This document shows positions 36,823 through 47,100 of a stretch of DNA of 64,000 nucleotides, piece by piece. Origin of the DNA: Pleurocapsa sp. PCC 7327 (GTDB lineage Bacteria > Cyanobacteriota > Cyanobacteriia > Cyanobacteriales > Microcystaceae); assembly GCF_000317025.1 (NCBI RefSeq), contig NC_019689.1:4922818-4986817 (forward strand), read 5' to 3'. Position 1 is the stretch's first letter, and each line of letters begins with the position of its first letter. Below the pieces are notes generated by a model. It was not told the DNA's origin. It saw nothing but the letters and a program-made list of their open reading frames with translations, and did not search any database. The position numbers were made by a program, and so were the translations under genes.

Positions 36823-39800
36823 TTAACTGCCACCGATACGCGCAACGTCGCGGGCGTTTTCTTCAAAGGCTGCCGCAAGCGCGTCGTCGCCGCTCAAACC
36901 AGAGGCAAGCGCATTCTTAATTGCCTGCAACACGCGCTTGTAGTCCCTCGGCATCACTTTGACGAACTTCGGCACCATTTCCTCCCAGTGCGCGAGGACT
37001 TTGAGTGCCTTCTGGCTCTTAGTGTAGTCGGCGTGCTTCTGAATCATCTGGTAAACGGTGTCGATGTCCTCAGCATCGAGGGTTTCGAGATCTACCATCT
37101 GCTGGTTGCAGCGCGTTGCGAAGTCGCCTTGCTCGTCGAGGATATAGGCTACGCCGCCACTCATGCCCGCTGCGAAGTTGCGTCCGGTCGCGCCAAGCAC
37201 GACGACTTTGCCACCAGTCATATATTCGCAGCCGTGATCGCCGACACCTTCGACGACCGCGCTTACCCCGGAGTTGCGAACGCAGAAGCGCTCGCCTGCC
37301 ACCCCACAGATATAAGCCTCGCCGCTCGTCGCGCCGTAAAAAGTAACGTTGCCGATGATGATGTTTTCCTGTGGCACAAATGTAGAATCTGCTGGCGGAT
37401 AAACGATGATTTTACCGCCGCTGAGACCCTTACCCAGGTAGTCGTTCGCATCGCCTTCGAGTTCGAGGGTAACGCCCTTGGGCACAAACGCGCCGAAGCT
37501 TTGACCCGCGCTGCCTCGGAAATGGAGGTGTACGGTGTCCTCTGGCAGTCCGTCCCAGTGGCGTTTGGTAATTTCGTTGCCGAGGATCGTGCCGACGACG
37601 CGGTTGACGTTCTTAATCGGCAGCTTAGCTTTGACGGGTTCGCCTCTTTCAATTGCGCTCTTGCACAGATCCAGCAGCACGGTCATGTCGAGTGATTTCT
37701 CCAGTCCGGGATCCTGTGGGATCTGACAGTAGCGACCGACTTCCGAACCAACTTCCGGCTGATAGAGGATCTTCGAGAAGTCCAAGCCCTTTGCTTTCCA
37801 ATGATCGACGGCTTTCTTCGGCTCCAGCACGTCGGTGCGACCGATCATTTCATTCATGGTGCGGAAACCTAGCTGTGCCATGATTTCCCGGACTTCCTGA
37901 GCGATGAACTTCATGAAGTTCACCGTATATTCGGGATCGCCAGTGAATTTTTCGCGCAGTCGGGGATCTTGCGTGGCAATGCCGACCGGACAGGTATTGA
38001 GATGGCACACGCGCATCATGATACAGCCCAACGTGACCAGCGGCGCGGTAGAAAAACCGAATTCCTCAGCACCCAATAGGGCTGCGATCGCTACGTCGCG
38101 ACCCGTCTTCATCTGTCCGTCGGTCTCGACAACGATGCGGCTGCGGAGGTTGTTAAGCACTAGCGTCTGGTGGGTCTCGGCGACACCCAGTTCCCAAGGC
38201 AGCCCTGCATGTTTGATAGAAGTTTGTGGCGACGCACCCGTGCCCCCGTCGAAGCCGGAGATCAATACTACATCGGCATGTGCTTTGGCAACCCCGGCGG
38301 CGATCGTACCAACGCCGACCTCGGACACCAGCTTGACGCTGATACGGGCTTCGCGATTGGCATTCTTCAAGTCGTGGATCAACTCGGCGAGGTCTTCGAT
38401 CGAGTAGATGTCGTGATGCGGCGGTGGCGAGATCAGACCGACTCCTGGGGTCGAGTGGCGCACCTTAGCGATCCACGGATACACTTTACGTCCGGGCAAC
38501 TGCCCGCCTTCGCCAGGTTTCGCGCCCTGCGCCATCTTGATCTGGATTTCTTTCGCCTGGGACAGATACAAACTCGTAACGCCGAAGCGACCGGAGGCAA
38601 CCTGTTTGATCGCGCTGTTCTTCGAGTCGCCGCGCTCGTTCGTCCAGGTGTAGCGTTCGGGGTCTTCGCCGCCTTCGCCCGTATTGGATTTGCCGCCGAT
38701 GCGGTTCATTGCGATCGCGAGCGATTCGTGTGCCTCTTTCGAGATCGATCCATAGCTCATCGCGCCCGTTTTAAAGCGCTTCATAATTGCCTCGATCGGC
38801 TCGACTTCCTCGATCGCCACTGGCTCGCGCGACTTGAATTCCAGCAGTCCGCGCAGCGTAAAGTATTTCTGATTTTGTTCGTTGACGAGCGCCGCATATT
38901 GCTTGTAAAGTTCGTAATTGCCCTCGCGTACTGCCCGTTGCAGCGCGTGGATGGTCTGCGGGCTAAACAGGTGTGCCTCGCCATCTTTGCGCCATTGATA
39001 TTCGCCGCCGACATCGAGGGTATGACCGTTAACCGCGCGATCTGGGAACGCATGGCGATGCCGCAAAATCGCTTCTTTGGCAATGACTTCGAGATCTGCC
39101 CCTTCGATGCGCGATGCAGTCCAGGTGAAGTATTTGTCAACGACCGAATGATTCAGTCCGATCGCCTCGAAAATCTGTGCGCCGCGATAGCTTTGAATGG
39201 TGGAAATACCAATCTTCGAGGCGACCTTGATAACCCCCTTGGTCGCCGCTTTGATGTAGTTCTTATAGGCTGTTTCGCGATCGATGCCGAGCAGCGATCC
39301 CTGGCGAATCATCGCCTCGATCGTCTCGAAGGCGAGATAGGGATTGATGGCACAACATCCATAGCCGATTAGAACGGCAAAATGATGCACCTCGCGCGGT
39401 TCGCCCGACTCAAGGACGAGTCCGACTCGCGTGCGCGTGCCCGCGCGGATTAGGTGGTGATGCAGTCCCGAAACGGCAAGCAATGCAGGGATAGGAGCTT
39501 TATCTCGGTTAACGCCGCGATCGCTGAGGATGATGATATTCGCGCCAGCGGCGATCGCGCGATCGGCTTGAGTACAAATCTCGTCCATCGTCGTTTCGAG
39601 TCCTTTCGCGCCTTCCTTGGGATCGAACAGAATCGAAACGACGACGGATTTAAAATTGCCCTCGGCTACGTGCTTGAGCTTCGCCAGTTCTTCGTTTTTG
39701 AGGATCGGCGTTTTTAGCTTGATGAGATGGCAACTTTCTGGTTCTGGTTCGAGCAAGTTGCGCTCGGAACCGATTGTCGTCTCTGCCGAGGTGACGATCT

Positions 39801-41412
39801 CTTCGCGGATGGAGTCGATCGGTGGGTTGGTTACCTGGGCAAACAACTGCTGGAAGTAATCGTAAAGGAGTTTGGGGCGATCCGAGAGAACCGACAGCGG
39901 CGTATCTGCGCCCATCGCGCCGACCGCCTCAACGCCATCGCGTGCCATCGGAGTCAGCAGCAGGCGCAGTTCCTCGAAGGTGTAACCGAAAGCCATTTGA
40001 CGTTGTAGTAAAGGCAAGTTTTCAAACCCGTCTCTACTCTCCGGCGCGTCTTTCAGCTTGGCGAGTTCGACCATATATTTGTCGAGCCACTCGCGATAGG
40101 GATGCTCGGTGGCAATTTTATTTTTCAGCTCCTCGTCGGCGACGATGCGACCTTCTTCCATATTCACCAGGAACATCCGACCGGGTTGCAGGCGACCTTT
40201 CAAGGCTACTCGTTCGGGTTCGATCGGCAATACACCCGCCTCCGATGCCATAATGACGAGATCGTCTTTGGTGACGTAGTAGCGCGACGGACGCAGACCG
40301 TTGCGATCGAGTACCGCGCCGATCGCCGTACCGTCGGTAAACGCGACCGATGCGGGCCCATCCCAGGGTTCCATCAAGCACGAGTGATATTCATAGAACG
40401 CCTTTTTCTCGTCGCTCATCGACTCGTGCGCCGTCCACGGTTCGGGGATCGCCATCATCATCGCGTGGGGAAGCGATCGCCCTGAGAGTACCATCAGTTC
40501 GAGAGCATTGTCGAAAATGCCGGAGTCGCTACCGTCGGGATTGACGATTGGCTGAGCTTTCTTGAGATCGTCGCCGAACAACTTTGATTGAAGGAGCGAC
40601 TGCCGTGCGTGCATCCAGTTAATGTTGCCCCGCAGGGTGTTGATTTCGCCGTTGTGCGCGATGTAGCGATAGGGGTGCGATCGCTCCCAGCTTGGGAAGG
40701 TATTCGTGCTGAAGCGCGAATGTACTAACGCCAACGCGCTCTCCAGATCCGGATCGCGCAGGTCGGGATAATACTGCCCCACCTGCACTGGCATCAGCAT
40801 TCCTTTGTAAACGATCGTGCGGCGCGAGAGACTGGATGGATACCAGTATGGATCTATCTGCGGCACGCGGATTTCGGTGTGCGCTCGCTTGCGGATAATA
40901 TAGAGTTTCCGCTCGAAAGCTAGATCCTCAGCGAGATCCGGAGCGCGTTTAATAAAGACTTGCTGCACGAACGGTTCGCTCGATTTTGCCGTGTTGCCCA
41001 GCGACGAGTTGTCCGTCGGCACGTCGCGCCACCCCAGAACCTGCTGACCTTCTTGGGCTACGATTTTTTCAAACAGCCGCCGACTCTCTTCGCGCGTGGT
41101 GCGATCGGGCGAAGCGTAAACCATCCCAACCCCATACTGCCCCGCTTCTGGTAGCGCGATGTTTGCCGCTGCTGCCACCTTCTTTAGAAACTTGTGCGGC
41201 ACCTGGATCAAAATGCCCGCTCCATCGCCCGTGTTCGTCTCAGCACCGCACGCGCCGCGATGTTCGAGGTTTACAAGAATAGTTAGACCCTGCTCGACGA
41301 TCTCGTGCGACTTCTTGCCCTTCATGTGTACGATGAAGCCGACGCCGCAAGCGTCGTGTTCGAATCGTGGATCGTATAAGCCCTGTTTTAGTGGCAGTTT
41401 GTTGCTGTTCAT
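36823..41412 (-). CDS. gltB: Glutamate synthase large subunit GltB
   Basis: About 1529 residues from ATG 41412; a TTG five codons upstream is less likely. The catalytic Cys of the glutamine amidotransferase domain is in [12 protein letters not shown], which implies removal of the N-terminal propeptide. The central and FMN domains include [20 protein letters not shown] and [20 protein letters not shown]. The 3Fe-4S cysteines are [20 protein letters not shown]. The C-terminal GXGXG helix repeats are around [16 protein letters not shown]. With gltD nearby this is probably the NAD(P)H enzyme rather than the ferredoxin form. GC is about 58-65% in sampled lines. Two genes of glt-unrelated origin interrupt the gltB-gltD order. 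Confidence 0.95.
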   Translation of the reverse strand: MNSNKLPLKQGLYDPRFEHDACGVGFIVHMKGKKSHEIVEQGLTILVNLEHRGACGAETNTGDGAGILIQVPHKFLKKVAAAANIALPEAGQYGVGMVYASPDRTTREESRRLFEKIVAQEGQQVLGWRDVPTDNSSLGNTAKSSEPFVQQVFIKRAPDLAEDLAFERKLYIIRKRAHTEIRVPQIDPYWYPSSLSRRTIVYKGMLMPVQVGQYYPDLRDPDLESALALVHSRFSTNTFPSWERSHPYRYIAHNGEINTLRGNINWMHARQSLLQSKLFGDDLKKAQPIVNPDGSDSGIFDNALELMVLSGRSLPHAMMMAIPEPWTAHESMSDEKKAFYEYHSCLMEPWDGPASVAFTDGTAIGAVLDRNGLRPSRYYVTKDDLVIMASEAGVLPIEPERVALKGRLQPGRMFLVNMEEGRIVADEELKNKIATEHPYREWLDKYMVELAKLKDAPESRDGFENLPLLQRQMAFGYTFEELRLLLTPMARDGVEAVGAMGADTPLSVLSDRPKLLYDYFQQLFAQVTNPPIDSIREEIVTSAETTIGSERNLLEPEPESCHLIKLKTPILKNEELAKLKHVAEGNFKSVVVSILFDPKEGAKGLETTMDEICTQADRAIAAGANIIILSDRGVNRDKAPIPALLAVSGLHHHLIRAGTRTRVGLVLESGEPREVHHFAVLIGYGCCAINPYLAFETIEAMIRQGSLLGIDRETAYKNYIKAATKGVIKVASKIGISTIQSYRGAQIFEAIGLNHSVVDKYFTWTASRIEGADLEVIAKEAILRHRHAFPDRAVNGHTLDVGGEYQWRKDGEAHLFSPQTIHALQRAVREGNYELYKQYAALVNEQNQKYFTLRGLLEFKSREPVAIEEVEPIEAIMKRFKTGAMSYGSISKEAHESLAIAMNRIGGKSNTGEGGEDPERYTWTNERGDSKNSAIKQVASGRFGVTSLYLSQAKEIQIKMAQGAKPGEGGQLPGRKVYPWIAKVRHSTPGVGLISPPPHHDIYSIEDLAELIHDLKNANREARISVKLVSEVGVGTIAAGVAKAHADVVLISGFDGGTGASPQTSIKHAGLPWELGVAETHQTLVLNNLRSRIVVETDGQMKTGRDVAIAALLGAEEFGFSTAPLVTLGCIMMRVCHLNTCPVGIATQDPRLREKFTGDPEYTVNFMKFIAQEVREIMAQLGFRTMNEMIGRTDVLEPKKAVDHWKAKGLDFSKILYQPEVGSEVGRYCQIPQDPGLEKSLDMTVLLDLCKSAIERGEPVKAKLPIKNVNRVVGTILGNEITKRHWDGLPEDTVHLHFRGSAGQSFGAFVPKGVTLELEGDANDYLGKGLSGGKIIVYPPADSTFVPQENIIIGNVTFYGATSGEAYICGVAGERFCVRNSGVSAVVEGVGDHGCEYMTGGKVVVLGATGRNFAAGMSGGVAYILDEQGDFATRCNQQMVDLETLDAEDIDTVYQMIQKHADYTKSQKALKVLAHWEEMVPKFVKVMPRDYKRVLQAIKNALASGLSGDDALAAAFEENARDVARIGGS

Positions 41413-41644
41413 TATTGACGATCTCAATGCGGCAAGGGGATTATCATCTAGAGGGTGCGAAGCGCTTAACTCTAGCTAATCTCGATTCTCTAACAAGGAG
41501 AGCTTGTGGGTTTGAGTTCTTAAGGAAATTATCAGATCTCGCGCCTCAAATCTTGGCTCTTTTCAGTCTCTCGAACCGTTTCTGGCGATTATGGCTTTTC
41601 GATCGCAAAAGTAATGTTTCTTTACATCTCCCTCTACAGCCCAT

Positions 41645-43012
41645 CTATCTTTTGAGGGTTTTCGGCACTCGTACTGCTAGCAGGATTGCTCTTGCTGCCA
41701 TGAAAGCGGACATTGCCAACCACAATAGAGAACTGCTGTGGAATCGCCATGCTGCGATCGCGATCGGAGCAAAACCAACTAAAGTAGCAGCCAGTGCCGT
41801 GTTTCGTAGCGTAGCTCCCTCAGCCAATCCCAGAAAATAACCGTCTAGCACAAACGCGATCGCGCCAAATCCTAGCACGGGTAAGAGCCAGAAAACATCG
41901 CGATTGAGACTGTCGAGAACTTCGGCGTGGTTAGTCAGCAATCCAAATAACGAGTCGGGAAAGAAGGCGAATGATAGCGCTAAAGTCAGTCCCACCAGCA
42001 AGCTAGTCTCGCCAGCCATGCGCAATAGAGGAAGAAGGCGATCGCTATCTCGTTGACCTGTTAAAATTCCTGTTAGGCTTTCGGTTGCATAGGCAAGCCC
42101 ATCGATCGCGTAGACTACCAACGTGATGACCTGCAAGAGCAACGCATTTTCGGCTAGTACTATCGTTCCCATTGCCGAACTGAGATTGGTAAAAAGCGAG
42201 AAGGTAGAAAGAAAAGCTAGAGTCCGAATAAAGATATCGCCATTGAGCTTGAAAGATTCTTTCACAGCAGAGGCAGCCAGAATTTTTCCCGCGAGCGAGC
42301 GAATTTCCTGCCAGCGAACTTCTCGACCAACTAAAATCATCCCCGCCAGACACATCAAATACTGGCTTATTGCCGTAGCTAAACCCGCTCCCACGCTTTC
42401 CCACCCGCAGCGGACAATTAAAATGTAGTCGAGCAAAATATTGGCTCCATTGCCAACGATAGATAGCCACAAAACCTTGCCACTTTGCTCGCGTCCCAAA
42501 AACCAACCAACTAGGACGAAATTGAGAAGGGTGGCAGGCGCACCCCAAATTCGGGCATCATAATAAGCTTGCCCCGATGCTTTCACCTCTGGGGCGGCAC
42601 TCAGTAGGGCAAATCCAAGGATGCGCGCGGGAGCATGTAAAATTAAAATTATAATGCCCAATACTAGAGCGATTAGACCGCTTCGCAAACCAATGGTCAA
42701 AACCGCCTCTCGATCTTTTTGTCCTACTGCTTGAGCCGTCACGCCAGTAGTACTCATGCGCAAAAAACCCAAGGTTCGGTAGAGATAGTTGAATAAAATG
42801 GTAGACAGCATAACTCCAGCCAGATGGCGGATTTCTGATAAGTGACCTAGGAAGGCGACACTGAGAAAACCCGCTAAGGGCACCATTAAATTAGAAAGAA
42901 TATTGATAAATGCCAGTCGAAAGAAGCGTGAAAGAATGCCGTCTCGTTCGAGGGCAAACAGTAGTAGGCTTCGGTCGATCCATTGGGCTTGATTTTGATG
43001 AGAGGGATGCAT
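41645..43012 (-). CDS. MATE-family efflux transporter
   Basis: 455-residue cation-coupled multidrug/toxin exporter-type protein with about twelve hydrophobic segments. The MATE family feature is the repeat of two six-helix halves, seen with VPLAGFLSVAFLGHLSEIRH in the first helix pair and STTGVTAQAVGQKDREAVLT after helix 2. Typical Asp/Asn-rich positions and a second half beginning KESFKLNGDIFIRTLAF are present. Start ATG 43012. Closest recognisable subgroup is DinF-like cyanobacterial MATE. The substrate cannot be assigned. The neighbours (gltB, COG0523 gene) give no clue. Confidence 0.88.
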   Translation of the reverse strand: MHPSHQNQAQWIDRSLLLFALERDGILSRFFRLAFINILSNLMVPLAGFLSVAFLGHLSEIRHLAGVMLSTILFNYLYRTLGFLRMSTTGVTAQAVGQKDREAVLTIGLRSGLIALVLGIIILILHAPARILGFALLSAAPEVKASGQAYYDARIWGAPATLLNFVLVGWFLGREQSGKVLWLSIVGNGANILLDYILIVRCGWESVGAGLATAISQYLMCLAGMILVGREVRWQEIRSLAGKILAASAVKESFKLNGDIFIRTLAFLSTFSLFTNLSSAMGTIVLAENALLLQVITLVVYAIDGLAYATESLTGILTGQRDSDRLLPLLRMAGETSLLVGLTLALSFAFFPDSLFGLLTNHAEVLDSLNRDVFWLLPVLGFGAIAFVLDGYFLGLAEGATLRNTALAATLVGFAPIAIAAWRFHSSSLLWLAMSAFMAARAILLAVRVPKTLKR

Positions 43013-43118
43013 ACACTTAGAGCCACAATTGCTCTAATTTTGATGAGAGCGATCGCGCTTCTATCTTAGCCCAGTCCAGCGCGATCGCTTCCCCTATGTA
43101 AAATGTTTGCTGTTATAT

Positions 43119-43133
43119 CGATTATCATTATCA
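43119..43133. promoter_or_regulatory. Zur-like box in front of the COG0523 GTPase gene
   Basis: CGATTATCATTATCA on the plus strand, i.e. TGATAATGATAATCG on the other, ends four bases before ATG 43137. It matches the left half (TGATAAT) of the cyanobacterial Zur consensus TGATAAT-N-ATTATCA and, with two mismatches, the right half. COG0523 genes are commonly Zur targets, so zinc repression is inferred. Confidence 0.5.
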
Positions 43134-43136
43134 AAA

Positions 43137-44122
43137 ATGAGTGAGACTCAGACTATGGTTGTAGCAGAGACTTCTAACACCGTCCCAGTTACTGTACTGA
43201 CGGGTTATCTCGGTGCAGGAAAAACTACCCTTCTCAACCGTATCCTCACTTACGAACACGGAAAAAAAGTTGCCGTCATCGTCAACGAGTTTGGAGAAGT
43301 GGGAATTGACAACCAACTCGTCATAGATGCCGATGAAGAAATCTTTGAAATGAATAATGGTTGCATCTGCTGCACCGTTCGCGGAGACTTAATCCGTATC
43401 ATTGGCAACTTAATGAAGCGGCGCAACAAATTCGACCATCTAGTCATCGAAACCACCGGACTAGCAGATCCCGCACCCGTGATTCAAACTTTCTTTGTCG
43501 ATAAAGATATGCGCGAGCAAATACTCTTAGATGCAGTAGTGACGGTCATCGATGCCAAGCATATCCACCAGCATTGGGACGCAGACGAGGCGCAGGAACA
43601 GATTGCCTTTGCCGATGTAGTTCTGCTCAACAAAACCGATTTAGTTACCCCAGCAGAACTCGAAGAGTTAGAGCGGCGCATTAGTGCTATGAATGCAATG
43701 GCGAAGATTCATCGCACCCAAAACGCCGAAGTTAAAATGGACGCATTGTTGGGAGTTAAAGCATTCGATCTCAACCGCGCTTTAGAAATTGACCCTAACT
43801 TCTTGGGGGAAGACGCACACGAACACGATGCAACCGTTACTTCTGTAGCTATTGTCGAGTCTGGTGCAGTCGATGGATACAAGTTGAATGGATTGGAGAA
43901 CTCTTGCGGACAAAAGGCGTTGATATTTTCCGTATGAAGGGAATTTTAAATTTCAATGGAGAAGATCGGAGGTTTGTTTTTCAAGGCTTACATATGCTCT
44001 TTGATGGCAAACCAGATCGTCGTTGGAAACCAACAGAAACCCGCAAAAATGAATTAGTCTTTATCGGTCGCAATCTAGACAAAGCCGAACTCAAAGGAAA
44101 ATTTCGCGCATGTCTAGTTTAA
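43137..44122 (+). pseudogene. COG0523/CobW-type GTPase (zinc chaperone), one-base frameshift
   Basis: From ATG 43137 (MSETQTMVVAETSN). GTPase motifs: LTGYLGAGKTTLLNRIL (Walker A), NEFGEVGIDNQLV, the metal-binding GCICCTVRGDL (CxCC) and VVLLNKTDLVTPAELEEL (NKxD). Near 43886-43892 the frame breaks after KLNG. One inserted base restores WIGELLRTKGVDIFRMKGIL and the C-terminal domain (RRFVFQGLHMLFDGKPDRRW, FIGRNLDKAELKGKF) to the stop at 44122. The restored length is about 328 residues, normal for the family. It overlaps the WD40 gene by 13 bp. A Zur-like box precedes it. The break may be real or a sequence error. Confidence 0.85.
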
Positions 44123-45168
44123 GAATAACGAGTAAACCTTTATTCGATCGACGATGGCAGGGGATGCTGTCGGAGTATATTATATCCGTAGCGTGGTCGC
44201 CCGATAGTATCCTAGCTGCCAGTTCTGCCGCCGGAGAAGTTGCACTGTGGAAAGATGATTCCCTAACGCTGCTATTATCGAGTAGCGATCGCTCTCAATC
44301 GATAGATTGTCTCGCTTTTTCCTATGACGGACAGTTCCTCGCGGCGGGGGGACAAGACGGGAAAGTCAGGATTTGGCGGAGCGAAGAGGAAATCGAGTTA
44401 ATCGCTACTCTAGAAAATGCGCCTAAATGGATCGATAAACTTAGTTGGAGTCCCACCAGCAACTTACTTGCCTTTAGTCTGGGGCGTTACGTGCAAATTT
44501 GGGATGCCGAGACGTAAGATATTACAACAACCTTAAATTTTGAGGCTTCTTCTATTTTAGGAATGTCCTGGAGACCGAATGGAGAGCATTTAGCGATCGC
44601 GGGGAATCAGGGAGCAAAAGTTTGGGATGCGATCGACTGGGATGAAGACCCCTACATTATAGATATGCCAGCCGCCAGTATCGCGATCGCCTGGTCTAGC
44701 GATAGTAAATATCTCGCCTCTGGCAATCTAGACTACACCATCACCGTTTTGGAGTGGAATAGTCCTTTTCCTTGGGTAATGCGAGGGTTTCCTGGCAAGA
44801 TTCGTAACCTGGCTTGGTCGCGCGCCTCGAATGGCAAGGCGCCCCTGCTAGCTGCTTCTAGCGTTGAAGGCATTGCCGTTTGGAAAAAAGCAGCCAATGA
44901 GCAAGAAGGCTGGAAGGCTCATATTTTAGATCTTCATGATGGAGTCGTACAGGATTTAGCCTTTCAACCCAATAGCCTTCTTCTTGCTTCCGCTGGGGAT
45001 GACAGTTGGCTGTGTCTGTGGCAAAAAGCCAAGCAAGCCAGACAAATATTAGACGATGCAGGGGATGGGTTTTCCTGTTTGGCATGGCATCCTCACGGAC
45101 AGTTGCTAGCGGCTGGCGGACAGAATGGAGAATTGCTTGTTTGGTCAGAATCGGCTCTCGGTAAGTGA
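44110..45168 (+). pseudogene. WD40-repeat protein with one in-frame TAA
   Basis: From ATG 44110 a 352-codon frame runs to 45168, with a single internal TAA at 44515-44517. The first part ends VQIWDAET and the second resumes DITTTLNFEASSILGMSWRP in the same frame; CAA to TAA would explain the stop. WD-type repeats are regular: SVAWSPDSILAASSAAGEVA-like, LAFSYDGQFLAAGGQDGKVR, IAWSSDSKYLASGNLDYTIT, DLAFQPNSLLLASAGDDSWL, LAWHPHGQLLAAGGQNGELL. Together about seven blades, enough for one propeller. WD40 genes beside COG0523 genes are a known cyanobacterial pairing and may assist metal handling. Confidence 0.8.
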
Positions 45169-45182
45169 TTTGGATAACCCTA

Positions 45183-46025
45183 TTACCCCTTAACCCCACT
45201 GCCTGTATCCGTGGGGATAATGTATTGCTGTAGCAACAGAAACAGAAAAAGAACGGGTACGATAGAAATTACCGCACCAGCCGCCGACTGTCGCCAATCC
45301 TGATTGCGGGGGTTGGCAATGTAAGAAAGGGCTACAGGTAGCGTCATGGAGTTAGATCCGGGATCGAGAACGATTAGGGGCCATAAAAAATCACTCCAGG
45401 AACCAACAAAGACGAAAATTGCGAGTGTTATTAGCGCGGGACGAACGGCGGGTAGCATGACGTGCCACCAGATGCCCAGTTCGGAACTACCATCGAGGCG
45501 TGCTGCCTCTTCCAACTCTTTGGGAACGCCTTGAAATGCCTGTCGCAGCAGGAAAATTCCGAAAGCCGTGGCGATGCTGGGAAGAATGACTCCTAGATAA
45601 GAATTTTTCAAACCAAGCTGTACCGTAAGAACATACAGAGGAATCATGACAATTTGGAAGGGAATCATAATCGTGGAGACAATCCCCGCAAAAATTAGGT
45701 TCCGTCCCCGAAAATCTAGCCTAGCTAAAGGATAGGCAGCTAAAGAACAGAATAGCAGATTTAAACAAACGGTGAGGACGGCAACAATCGAACTATTAAG
45801 TAAATAATGTCCAAAAGGGTAATTTTGCCAAACCTGTTGGAAATTTTGGAAGGTTGGCTGGGTGGGAAATAATTTAGGCGGGAAGCCAAATATGTCTTCA
45901 GTAGGAGATTTCAGCGACGTGCCCAACAACCACAAAAGTGGAAATAGCATCGCGATCGCGATCGCGATCAGCAATAAATAAAGCCAGATACGGTTCGCTT
46001 TTCGAGATTGAAGTTTAGAGAGCAT
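45183..46025 (-). CDS. Carbohydrate ABC transporter permease (MalG type)
   Basis: 280 residues from ATG 46025. Six membrane segments. The conserved cytoplasmic EAA loop that contacts the ATPase reads KELEEAARLDGSSELGIWWH then VMLPAVRPAL. TSLKSPTEDIFGFPPKLFP is the typical first periplasmic loop of sugar permeases, and WSDFLWPLIVLD another family motif. No partner permease, binding protein or ATPase is adjacent, so it must cooperate with subunits encoded elsewhere. A link to the neighbouring DeoR/transketolase genes is possible but unproven. Confidence 0.88.
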   Translation of the reverse strand: MLSKLQSRKANRIWLYLLLIAIAIAMLFPLLWLLGTSLKSPTEDIFGFPPKLFPTQPTFQNFQQVWQNYPFGHYLLNSSIVAVLTVCLNLLFCSLAAYPLARLDFRGRNLIFAGIVSTIMIPFQIVMIPLYVLTVQLGLKNSYLGVILPSIATAFGIFLLRQAFQGVPKELEEAARLDGSSELGIWWHVMLPAVRPALITLAIFVFVGSWSDFLWPLIVLDPGSNSMTLPVALSYIANPRNQDWRQSAAGAVISIVPVLFLFLLLQQYIIPTDTGSGVKG

Positions 46026-46127
46026 AGAAAATTTCAAAAGCAAGATAGGCTCAGCTAATTAGACGCACGATAGCGCGATTGGGTCTCAAGAACATTTAAA
46101 GTCATGTTATTCTATCTAGAATGAGTA

Positions 46128-46904
46128 TTATTCGATCGCTCCAACCAACCCATCGCGGACGATCGCCAAACCTAAAGCTTTGTAAGCAGCTAGCATTTCA
46201 TCGGGTACTGTCGGTGCGGTCACGAGGTAAGTTAGGGCGCGAATGGACTCCACCACATAGGGAGCGGCGGTATCTAATTTCGCCTCCGTCACCAATCCAA
46301 CTACCTCCGCTGCGCCAGCAATCATCGCTCGTTTGACGTGCGCCTCGTCCAAGTTCGTTACGCTAATCCCCACTTCTGGATGCAGACTACACACCCCTAA
46401 CATGCACAAATCTGCCCGAATAGATCGCAATGCCTCAATCGTAGCAGCACCGATGTTTACCAAGGCTTTTTTGTAGAGTTGTCCACCTAACATTACCACT
46501 TCAATTAGGGGATGGTCGGCTAAAGCGACGGCAATGGGAGGACTATTGGTTATAACTGTCGCTTGTAGATCCAGCGGTAAATGACGGGCTACCTGGAGGG
46601 TTGTCGTGCCGCCATCTAAAATGACTACCTGCCCCGGACAAACCAATTTGGCTGCTACGCGAGCGATCGCTTCTTTTTCTTTGGGTGCTTGCTTTTGGCG
46701 ATCGGCATAACTCGCGCTCGCTGGAGAAACGAGGAGCGCTCCGCCATGAACGCGCTGCAATAGACCAGATTCTGCCAATTCTCGCAGATCCCGACGAATT
46801 GTATCCTCGGAAACTTGTAAAACGGTACTCAGCTCCGATGAAAGCACCTTTTTGTCGCGGCGAAGAATGTTCAAGATGTATTGTCGTCGTTCTGCGGTTA
46901 GCAT
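46128..46904 (-). CDS. DeoR-family transcriptional regulator
   Basis: 258 residues. N-terminal HTH: RRQYILNILRRDKKVLSSEL, then VSEDTIRRDLRELAESGLLQ, the DeoR signature. The C-terminal sugar-phosphate-sensing domain contains VILDGGTTTLQVARHLP and VMLGGQLYKKALVNIGAATI, matching the DeoRC fold. It probably responds to a phosphorylated sugar intermediate. It is divergently transcribed from the transketolase-like gene, with a repeat-rich 196-bp intergenic region likely holding its operators. Confidence 0.92.
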   Translation of the reverse strand: MLTAERRQYILNILRRDKKVLSSELSTVLQVSEDTIRRDLRELAESGLLQRVHGGALLVSPASASYADRQKQAPKEKEAIARVAAKLVCPGQVVILDGGTTTLQVARHLPLDLQATVITNSPPIAVALADHPLIEVVMLGGQLYKKALVNIGAATIEALRSIRADLCMLGVCSLHPEVGISVTNLDEAHVKRAMIAGAAEVVGLVTEAKLDTAAPYVVESIRALTYLVTAPTVPDEMLAAYKALGLAIVRDGLVGAIE

Positions 46905-46924
46905 TCTTAATTTGCCTGAAGTTG

Positions 46925-47050
46925 CGTGTTCGATCTTGAAACTGCACGTTTGTGAGTTTATACTTATTTACGTGCGAGTTTATGCATGTTTATCAGTGCT
47001 TGTATATGAATTCAAGCATATTCACGCAAAAATAGGTGTATTAATTTTGA
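46925..47050. promoter_or_regulatory. Candidate DeoR operator region
   Basis: AT-rich divergent promoter region with degenerate direct repeats GTTTGTGAGTTTATAC and GTGCGAGTTTATGC, about 27 bp apart, and an inverted repeat TGCTTG...CAAGCA. Such repeated motifs between a regulator and its probable target suggest operators. Exact sites are inferred. Confidence 0.4.
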
Positions 47051-47100
47051 CTGCGCTGTTCTAGCCGCTTTCCAATTCACAAGCATTCAGGAAACCAATT

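Noticed and set aside
38170..39372. Open frame of 400 codons antisense to gltB
   Set aside because: It mirrors GC-rich gltB codons, has no family likeness and no ribosome binding site; gltB itself is certain.
2640..44517. Global reassignment of TAA/TAG to glutamine
   Set aside because: Intact genes such as hisG (TAG), petN (TAG) and gltD (TAA) end normally at these codons with correct family lengths.
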